Shown in pieces: positions 1 through 7,200 of a DNA stretch of 16,682 nucleotides (its first letter is position 1; each line of letters opens with the position of its first letter). The DNA lies in the NCBI GenBank assembly GCA_002378565.1, contig DFSH01000069.1, positions 1 through 16,682 of the forward strand, in the 5' to 3' direction. Source of the DNA: Flavobacteriales bacterium UBA3442. Its GTDB lineage: Bacteria > Bacteroidota > Bacteroidia > Flavobacteriales > Schleiferiaceae. Under the pieces are notes generated by a model that ran no database searches, was not told the DNA's origin, and saw only the letters and a program-made list of their open reading frames with translations. The position numbers and the translations under genes are program-made.

Positions 1-450
1 CGCCTGCCATCCCTGACTGATCAGATTTACATCAAGGCACAGCGTTTACGAAGCATTGAGGATGAAGGTTTGCAAAAGGTGGATGACCCCATTGAGGGCG
101 AATTCATGGGCATTTTGAATTACTCCATCATGGCATTGATTCAATTGGAGAAGGGGGTCGCCAACGAACCTGACATGACGGCAGAAGATGCATTGATCGC
201 GTATGATCGCTATGCTGGTGAGATTCTGGAGCTGATGATGGCTAAGAATCATGACTACGGTGAGGCTTGGCGAGAGATGCGTTTGGGGTCCTTCACCGAT
301 CTGATTTTACAAAAACTCCTTCGCGTCAAGCAAATAGAAGACAACCAAGGCAAAACCCTTGCAAGTGAGGGTATTGATGCCAATTACATGGATATGGTCA
401 ATTACGCAGCTTTTGCCTTGATTCAATTGTCCGAATCTGATCAAACATGA
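1..450 (+). CDS. DUF1599 / Nmad1 domain protein, 3' part (5' end outside window)
   Basis: The reading frame is open from the first base, so the gene begins upstream; a TTG at 70 is an internal codon, not a start. The visible 149 residues hold two homologous units. The first, truncated unit reads RLPSLTDQIYIKAQRLRSIE and later GILNYSIMALIQLE. The second contains KNHDYGEAWREMR, then RLGSFTDLILQKLLRVKQIE and later DMVNYAAFALIQLS. This tandem duplication is typical of the DUF1599 family (Pfam nucleotide modification associated domain 1), as I recall it, in Bacteroidota. The biochemical role is unknown; the family name comes from a predicted link to modified nucleotides and is not evidence for this protein. 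No signal peptide or membrane segment is visible in this part. The stop overlaps the next gene's start as ATGA (447-450), which suggests translational coupling. The family call is confident, the function is not. Confidence 0.85.
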   Translation, partial: RLPSLTDQIYIKAQRLRSIEDEGLQKVDDPIEGEFMGILNYSIMALIQLEKGVANEPDMTAEDALIAYDRYAGEILELMMAKNHDYGEAWREMRLGSFTDLILQKLLRVKQIEDNQGKTLASEGIDANYMDMVNYAAFALIQLSESDQT

Positions 451-1580
451 AAAACCTGACCCCCGCTTTAACCTGGCTTGCACGCATCCTTGTTGGTGCC
501 TTGTTCATATTTTCCGGTTTGATTAAGCTGAATGACCCGGTGGGCTTCAGTTTCAAGTTGGAAGAGTATTTTGGAGAAGATGTTTTGAATTTGCCCTTTT
601 TGGCACCCATGGCTTTAGGTATTGCCGTTGTTGTTGTCATCTATGAAATTGTACTTGGTGTTTTGACCCTGATTGGTCAGTGGAAACGATTCACATTGAT
701 TAGCCTCACTGGAATGATGGTTTTCTTCACCTTTTTAACCTTCTACTCAGCCTATTTTAACAAGGTGACAGATTGTGGTTGCTTCGGTGATGCCATTCCT
801 TTGTCCCCTTGGCAAAGTTTCTATAAGGATGTCATTTTACTTGCCTTGATTGCCATGCTATGGGTAGGTAGGAAATCTCTTAAATCGATCACGCCATTGC
901 GCGCCACCAATTTGATTGTGGCCATCACCATCGCTGCTTCTGCCATGTTTGCAGAACATGTACTGAATCATTTACCGGTATGGGACTTCAGAGCCTACAA
1001 GCCAGGAACAGAAGTGCTGGAATCGCTCAAGAGCGCAGAAGAGCTTGGTTTAGAGGGGCCTCAATATGAAACCTATTATACAATGGTTGGCCCCGATGCA
1101 CAACAAAAGGAGATCTCAGGCACGGTCTACATTGAGCAGAAATGGTACAGCAAGGAGGGTTGGGTCATGGATGAGGAGGCAACATTCACCAAGCAAATCC
1201 GTGATGGTTATGAACCCCCAATTCATGATTTTACCATTGAGCTTTTAGGTCAGGATGTCACAGATTCGGTGCTGCAAGTGGCTGAACAGTATTGGTTGGT
1301 TGCTTATGATTTCAGCTCGACAGATGAAGCGGCTTTAGACCGTCTGGCTATGGAGTTGCAAATGCTTGCAGATGACGGCATGTCAATCATTGGGATGACC
1401 TCAAGTTCAAGTGAGGCCATTGAAGCCATGCAGCAGCGCAGCGGCACAAACTTCCCATGGGCCATGATTGATGGCACGGCATTGAAGACCATCCTCAGAA
1501 GCAACCCCGGTGTGACCCACCTGAAAAATGGGATAATCGTGCAGCATTTCCATCACAACGACTTTCCCCCATTGCATTGA
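447..1580 (+). CDS. BT_3928-type membrane protein: DoxX/MauE-like domain plus thioredoxin-like C-terminal domain
   Basis: A 377-residue inner-membrane protein. Hydrophobic segments at about residues 8-27, 52-77, 82-103 and 127-141 form a DoxX/MauE-like four-helix unit, and a further helix lies at about 152-170. The family motif DCGCFGD at 109-115 carries the only two cysteines I see (C110, C112). After the last helix the protein continues with PVWDFRAYKPGTEV and about 200 residues predicted to lie in the periplasm. The final roughly 110 residues (YWLVAYDFSST onward, ending NPGVTHLKNGIIVQHFHHND) look like a thioredoxin fold without a CxxC active site. DoxX/MauE relatives are linked to redox or quinone chemistry at the membrane; the exact reaction here is unknown. 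The ATG start overlaps the stop of the DUF1599 gene, and the TGA stop overlaps the permease start by one base. This gene commonly sits between DUF1599 and tpiA in Bacteroidota, so the family call is strong and the function is open. Confidence 0.8.
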   Translation: MKNLTPALTWLARILVGALFIFSGLIKLNDPVGFSFKLEEYFGEDVLNLPFLAPMALGIAVVVVIYEIVLGVLTLIGQWKRFTLISLTGMMVFFTFLTFYSAYFNKVTDCGCFGDAIPLSPWQSFYKDVILLALIAMLWVGRKSLKSITPLRATNLIVAITIAASAMFAEHVLNHLPVWDFRAYKPGTEVLESLKSAEELGLEGPQYETYYTMVGPDAQQKEISGTVYIEQKWYSKEGWVMDEEATFTKQIRDGYEPPIHDFTIELLGQDVTDSVLQVAEQYWLVAYDFSSTDEAALDRLAMELQMLADDGMSIIGMTSSSSEAIEAMQQRSGTNFPWAMIDGTALKTILRSNPGVTHLKNGIIVQHFHHNDFPPLH

Positions 1581-2593
1581 TGGCGACCTTGCCTGCATTG
1601 AAGAAATTGGCGCAAAGCCTCTTGGTTTTATGGGGTGTTGCCACTTTGGTGTTTTTTCTTTTTCACATGGTGTCAGGTGATCCTGCCCGGATGATGCTGG
1701 GCCAAGTAGAAGACCCAGTGGCTCTGGAGGCATTGAGGGCCGCTTACGGTTTAGATCAACCCTTGTTGGTTCAATATGGCCATTACCTGAATGGACTGAG
1801 TCCTTGGGGTGTGCAACCAGATGGGGGTTTAGGGTTCAAAGCCATTGATATGCAAACATCCTACCAGCAGCGAGGGGTTCCAGTCACATCCTTGCTGGCT
1901 GAAACATTGCCGCAAACAGGCTTGCTAGCGATCTTGTCAATGACTTTTGCTTTGCTTTTAGGCATCCCCTTAGGCATGTCTGCAGCCTTGAAGCCTAACA
2001 CTTGGTGGGATCGGGCAGTGGTCTTGCTTTCAACATCTGGCATGGCCTTACCATCATTTTTTTCTGCAGTCTTGATTGCTTGGTTTTTTGGTTTTGTTTT
2101 AGCCCCTTGGACAGGTTTATCCATGACGGGAGGCTTGATTGAGTTGGATGATTTTGGCGAGGGTGAAGTGTGGCAATGGAAGCATGCCATTTTGCCAACC
2201 TTGACTTTAGGCATCCGTCCCTTGGGGGTTATTGCACAGATGATGCGAAGCTCAGCTTTGGAAGTGATGTCTCAGGATTATGTGAGAACAGCCTATGCAA
2301 AAGGCTTATCAAAGGCCTTGGTCTTGCGCCGCCATGTATTCAGAAATGCACTGAATCCCTTGGTTACAACAGTTTCAGGCTGGCTAGCTGGACTGTTTTC
2401 TGGGGCAGTTTTTGTTGAGACGGTCTTCGGGTGGCATGGCACAGGCAAGCTGATGGTGGACGCCTTGGAGTCGAGGGATTTTCCTTTGGTGATGGGTTGT
2501 GTGTTGTCATTGTCAGCTGTGTTTGTGGTTATTCAATTGCTGGTTGACCTGTCTTACCAGTGGATTGACCCACGACTGCAGAAGCCATCCTAG
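1580..2593 (+). CDS. ABC transporter permease, DppB/OppB type
   Basis: A 337-residue integral membrane protein of the binding-protein-dependent transport permease family, dipeptide/oligopeptide branch. A first TM helix (about residues 9-30) is followed by the conserved SGDPARMMLGQ region and AAYGLDQPLLVQYGHYL, typical of DppB/OppB N-termini. Five more helices follow. The cytoplasmic EAA-type loop that contacts the ATPase is visible as DYVRTAYAKGLS and RHVFRNALNPLVT, and a VFVETVFGWHGTGKLM segment follows it, as in DppB. I chose the ATG at 1580 over the TTG one codon upstream because it makes the usual TGATG one-base overlap with the preceding stop. No ATPase, second permease or substrate-binding protein is present in the window, so the substrate cannot be read from context; peptides or nickel are family possibilities only. 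The family call is strong. Confidence 0.85.
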   Translation: MATLPALKKLAQSLLVLWGVATLVFFLFHMVSGDPARMMLGQVEDPVALEALRAAYGLDQPLLVQYGHYLNGLSPWGVQPDGGLGFKAIDMQTSYQQRGVPVTSLLAETLPQTGLLAILSMTFALLLGIPLGMSAALKPNTWWDRAVVLLSTSGMALPSFFSAVLIAWFFGFVLAPWTGLSMTGGLIELDDFGEGEVWQWKHAILPTLTLGIRPLGVIAQMMRSSALEVMSQDYVRTAYAKGLSKALVLRRHVFRNALNPLVTTVSGWLAGLFSGAVFVETVFGWHGTGKLMVDALESRDFPLVMGCVLSLSAVFVVIQLLVDLSYQWIDPRLQKPS

Positions 2594-2601
2594 CTGTTTG
2601 G

Positions 2602-2609
2602 TATTTTTG
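2602..2609 (+). promoter_or_regulatory. possible -7 promoter element upstream of tpiA
   Basis: TATTTTTG matches the Bacteroidota -7 consensus TAnnTTTG and lies 34 bp before the tpiA ATG, in the only real gap (50 bp) of the first operon. I find no good TTTG -33 partner at the expected spacing, so this may be chance or a weak internal promoter. Confidence 0.25.
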
Positions 2610-2643
2610 ATGGACTTTTGCAACTCAAATAGCTAAAGAAAAC

Positions 2644-3408
2644 ATGGGTAGAAAGAAGGTATTGGCAGGCAATTGGAAGATGAACACCTCACCAGAGGAG
2701 GGCATGGCATTGCTGCAGGCCCTGAAAGCCAATTTGCACCCCACAGATTCACTGGTGGTTTATGTCGCACCACCCCATGTGCAATTGCAACAAACCGTTA
2801 AGCTGTTGCGTGAAAAATCCAATTTCTATGTAGCTGCACAAGATGCAAGGGCTGAAGCTTCAGGTGCTTTCACGGGAGATGTGTCCATCAGCATGTTGGC
2901 AGCTATGGCTGTTGACGCTGTGATTTTAGGGCACAGCGAGCGACGTTTGCATCACCAAGAAACCGATGCAGTGGTCAATGCAAAAATGCACGCGGCATTT
3001 GCCGCAGGCTTGATAGCCATTGTCTGTGTGGGAGAAAACCTTGAGGTCCGCCAAGCGGGCAATCACTTGGGTCATGTCTGGGAGCAGCTCAACGCAAGCA
3101 TTCAAGGCTTAGATAGCAAGCATTTCAATGACATCATCATTGCCTATGAGCCAGTATGGGCCATCGGAACCGGAGAGGTTGCAAGTCCTGAACAAGCTCA
3201 AGCCATGCATCAGCACCTTCGCAATCAGTTGGCATCTGTCTATGGCAGTGATGCCGAAGAAATACCCCTGTTGTACGGCGGATCATGCAAGCCATCCAAT
3301 GCCAATGCCCTGTTTGCTCAAGATGATGTGGATGGCGGATTGATTGGCGGGGCTGCCCTGAAGGTGAGCGATTTCCACCCGTTGTTTGAAAGCTTGAAAA
3401 AAGTTTAA
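2644..3408 (+). CDS. tpiA: triosephosphate isomerase
   Basis: A cytoplasmic glycolytic enzyme that interconverts dihydroxyacetone phosphate and glyceraldehyde 3-phosphate. It has 254 residues, the normal family length. Catalytic and binding elements are all present: N10 and K12 in AGNWKMN, H97 in LGHSERR, the general base E169 in AYEPVWAIGTG (whose PVWAIGTG is phosphate-gripping loop 6), YGGS and IGGAAL near the C-terminus. In the dimer-interface loop the common AQN is AQD and the common GAxTGE is GAFTGD, both mild acidic changes. The ATG start fits the conserved N-terminus exactly. It lies 50 bp after the permease and 2 bp before prmA, so it probably shares their transcript. The identification is secure. 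Confidence 0.97.
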   Translation: MGRKKVLAGNWKMNTSPEEGMALLQALKANLHPTDSLVVYVAPPHVQLQQTVKLLREKSNFYVAAQDARAEASGAFTGDVSISMLAAMAVDAVILGHSERRLHHQETDAVVNAKMHAAFAAGLIAIVCVGENLEVRQAGNHLGHVWEQLNASIQGLDSKHFNDIIIAYEPVWAIGTGEVASPEQAQAMHQHLRNQLASVYGSDAEEIPLLYGGSCKPSNANALFAQDDVDGGLIGGAALKVSDFHPLFESLKKV

Positions 3409-3410
3409 AC

Positions 3411-4268
3411 ATGCGCTATTTGGCATTGACCTTTCTCATGGAAGAAGGTGACCCGCGAAGGGAAGTCATCATGGCAGACTTTGACAGTTTACCCATTGAG
3501 ACAGTCACCGATGATGCCAGCGGCTTGATGGCTTACATTCCAGAAAATGCCTTCACATCCTTGGATGACATCAAATTCCCCTTGGCCAATGCCATTGAGA
3601 CAGTCACCTTTGATCATGCATGGATTGCTCATCAAAACTGGAATGCCATCTGGGAATCCCAGTTTGAACCCATTGCTATTAAGCAAGCACTGTTGTTGAG
3701 GGCTCCATTCCATGATGACGCAAAGGATGAGGACTTCACTTTTGTCATAGAAATGATGCCAAAGATGGCATTTGGCACGGGCCATCACCCCACGACCTAC
3801 CTCATGCTTGAGCGCATGCTTAATGAGCCAGTTAACGGCTTACGCATGTTGGATATGGGTTGTGGTACGGCCGTTTTATCTGTCCTGGGATGCCTGCAAA
3901 AGGCCAGTCAGGTTGTTGGTATTGAGCTGGACGCGCATGCGGCGGACAATGCCAGAGAAATTGTCCTGAACAATGGTGTTGAGGCACAATGCGAGATCCT
4001 CACCGGGGATGCCAGTTTGCTAGAGACCCAAGCACCCTTTGATGTGATCTATGCCAACATCAACAGAAATGTCCTGTTGGCGGACTTACCGGCCTACGCT
4101 ATGGTGTCTAAAGACGGAACCATGCTGCATTTGAGCGGATTTTACCCCAGCGATGAAGCGCAGCTGAAGGCCCGTGCAAAAGATTGTGGATATCATCCCC
4201 TCAGTGAGGCGAAAAACCAGGCATGGATGCAGCTTACCTTGAGGTATGATGCACCGGGGGATTCATAG
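3411..4268 (+). CDS. prmA: ribosomal protein L11 methyltransferase
   Basis: A SAM-dependent methyltransferase that N-methylates ribosomal protein L11 in the cytoplasm. It has 285 residues, close to family length. The N-terminal roughly 90 residues form the substrate-recognition part (IETVTDDASGLMAYIPE). The catalytic part carries the PrmA signature MAFGTGHHPTT at 119-129, the SAM-binding motif I LDMGCGTA from about 147, the acidic GIELD after the second strand, and YANINRNVLL at about 214-223, equivalent to the NxxxNxL motif IV of PrmA. It starts 2 bp after the tpiA stop. Its last 23 bp overlap the start of the giant gene downstream, pointing to coupled translation. The tpiA-prmA adjacency is common in Bacteroidota. 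The identification is secure; L11 as substrate is family knowledge. Confidence 0.95.
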   Translation: MRYLALTFLMEEGDPRREVIMADFDSLPIETVTDDASGLMAYIPENAFTSLDDIKFPLANAIETVTFDHAWIAHQNWNAIWESQFEPIAIKQALLLRAPFHDDAKDEDFTFVIEMMPKMAFGTGHHPTTYLMLERMLNEPVNGLRMLDMGCGTAVLSVLGCLQKASQVVGIELDAHAADNAREIVLNNGVEAQCEILTGDASLLETQAPFDVIYANINRNVLLADLPAYAMVSKDGTMLHLSGFYPSDEAQLKARAKDCGYHPLSEAKNQAWMQLTLRYDAPGDS

Positions 4269-7200
4269 CAAAGGATTACTTGCCAAACGGCTCCGCTTTG
4301 CGGGCTTGATTTGCTGGCTTCTCATGGCCACACCAAGTCATGCGCAAGTCCGTTCATTTGGTGAAGGTGAGGACTTCAGCAAGGACTTTAGCAGACACAT
4401 GCAATTCGTGATGACGAAGCAGGATGCCGCTTCATGGCTCACGACGTGGTCTACAGTGCATGCAGACTCAGCATGGTCCATTGATCAACGATTGGCTTTT
4501 CAGGCAGCAGCTAGGAATGTTTTGAGAAAGCGAATCCTGAATGCAGAATCGTGGCAAGCATTGATTGACTGCATGCGGTATTGGGCAGATGTCACGGGCG
4601 AGGTGACTCAAGCGCAGGGTGACAGGTGGTTTGCACAGACGGTTAATCAGTCCAAGCAATTATCTCGCAAGGGCATGGAGCAGTATTTGCATACGGCAAC
4701 TGGATTGACGGATTTGACCAAGCAAGGACCGATTCGGTTGTACGATTTCAATGGCTTGAGTTGGTGGCTTATCGATGGGGAAATAGCATTGGCAGATGCT
4801 GACCCTGAAAAGCCAGATGACCTGCTGCGTTACCAGATCATTCATGGCAGCTTGCTGGGGCTTGCAAAGGGTGACAGCACGGTCATTGATTCTTTGTATG
4901 CGACTTACGATCCCTTGACGCAAGATTTACAGGCTAGCTCAGGGGAGGTGCACTGGCTTCGTGCAGGTTTTGCGCCGGGTGAGCTCTATGCCGTATTGGG
5001 TCCATGGTCAACCAACCTTCGACGTTATGGTTTTGCTGTTGATGGCGCAACCTTGCATAGCAGCTTGTATGTGCCTGAACCCCAGGCGGGTCATTTTGAA
5101 GAGCGGTTGACAGGTCGCACCATGGATGATCAGGCTGTCTTTCCCCGTTTCACCTGTGATGCCATGGATTTATCAATCAAAGATTTCTTTGATCAAGTGG
5201 ACTACCAAGGTGGGTTTTCGGTGATTGGACAAAAATTCTTCGCCTCAGGTTCTGAATCACAGCCCGCACATTTCACCTTTTGGTATGACAGTTTAAAGGT
5301 GTTGGACCTCCGCTCAGATCGCTTCATTATTCGGCCTCAGGGCTTGCTGAGTAAATCGGCCATGGTCAGTTTGAAATTGGGCAAAGAGGACTCCCTCCAT
5401 CACTTGCAATCCACGGTCCGTTTCGACCCTTCAACCCGGTTGCTTCAGATCAACCGACCCGACAGAGGTCTGTCTTTGACACCTTTTTCAGACAGCTACC
5501 ACAACTTGGTGATTGATCTGGATCAGATTCAATGGCGGACCAATGAACCACAAGTTTACCTTGGGGGCTTGAACATGGGTAGCGGAAGCCCCATGGTCCT
5601 TGAAAGCAGAGAGTATTACCGCAATGAGCGATTCATTGCCTTGCAAGGTCTGGATTTGGAAAACCCCCTGACCAAGCTATCTGAAGTCGCTGCGTCCAGC
5701 GACAATGTGCCGATGACCCTATACCAAGTAGCGGTTTCCATGGAGATGTCCATGGAGAATTGTGAGTTGTTGATGTTGGAGTTGGCCATTCAGCAATTTG
5801 TCACCTACGACCCGATAACAAGCATGGTTGAGGTCCTGAATAAAACCCACCATTATGTGCTGAACCGAAAAGGGAAGCGCGATTACGATGTGATTCGTTT
5901 TGTGTCGGAGGTTGCCACAGGGATGAACGCTAGAATTAACCTACTGGACTTCAACATGGAAGTGATGGGGGTGAGGGTTATTGCTTTGAGTGACAGCCAG
6001 AAGGTGGCTATCATTCCGTCTTCTCAAACCATCCTGATTCGCAAGGGGATGGCCTTCGATTTTGATGGACGCATTGAGGCGGGGCGATTCACCTTTTATG
6101 GCCGTCAACACCGCTTCAACTATGAACTGTTCCAGTTTCAAATGCCAACCATTGACAGCATGCGATTCAAGGTCTTAGCCTTTGAGCGCAACGCCAATGG
6201 TTTAAGGCCTTTGGTCCAGGTGAAGAACACCATACAAGACATTTCTGGTGAGCTGTGGATTGATGACCCCAACAACAAATCCTCCAACCAGTATTTCCCT
6301 CAATACCCCATATTTACAGCAGCTAAATCGGCTAAAATCTATTATGACAGAGCCTATGGTGGCATTTACCCAAAGCAAGATTTCTTTGTCAATATCAAGC
6401 CTTTCCAAATCGACTCACTGGACAACACCTCAACGGAAGGTCTTGCCTTTGATGGCACCTTTGTGAGTGCGGGCATTTTCCCTGACAGGCCTCAAATGAT
6501 TCGGGTTCAGCGTGATTATTCACTTGGATTCACTGAATCAACGGGTGATGCCGGATGGCAAGCATTTGAATCCAGAGGCAATGCGGCTGGCACCGTTCAA
6601 CTCACCATGTCTGGCTTGACACTGGATGGCGATTTAACCTACCAACGTGCCTTGGGTCAAAGCTCAAAGTTTGACATATTCCCTGACAGTGTTCGCGGTC
6701 GCGGTGTCTTTGATTTGACAGCTTTACCTGGTCCGGAAAGGGGTGGAGGGCATCCCTCAGCACACGGTGATGATGCATCCATGCATTGGCTACCCTACGC
6801 AAGCTCTTGGCAGTCCCAATCACGTTCAATGCCATTTGATAGCTACCCAAGTCGCCCCATGAAAGTCACGGGCCGATTGACCTATGGCGATGACCGCCTT
6901 GCTGCGAAGGGTTTGCTGGCATTCAATGACGCAGAGTTACAGGGCAGGCGCATTCGCTTGAATGCATCCTGGTTGCAATCCCCTTATGTGAGTTTTAGGG
7001 TGAGGGCAAATGCGGATAGTGAATGGGGATTCCAGATGTCTGGAACGTCTGCTGATGTTGATTTCATTAGCGAGGAGGGCAAATTTGTGGCTGCGTCCGG
7101 TGCGAGCACCTTGCAGTTCCCAAAAAACCAATACGAGACCAGTATGGATCGCGCAACGTGGCATATCGAAAGGCAATCCGTTGCGGTAACAAAGGGCAAT

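Noticed and set aside
70..72. TTG as start of the DUF1599 gene
   Set aside because: The frame is open upstream to base 1 and encodes conserved residues of the first DUF1599 unit, so the TTG is internal.
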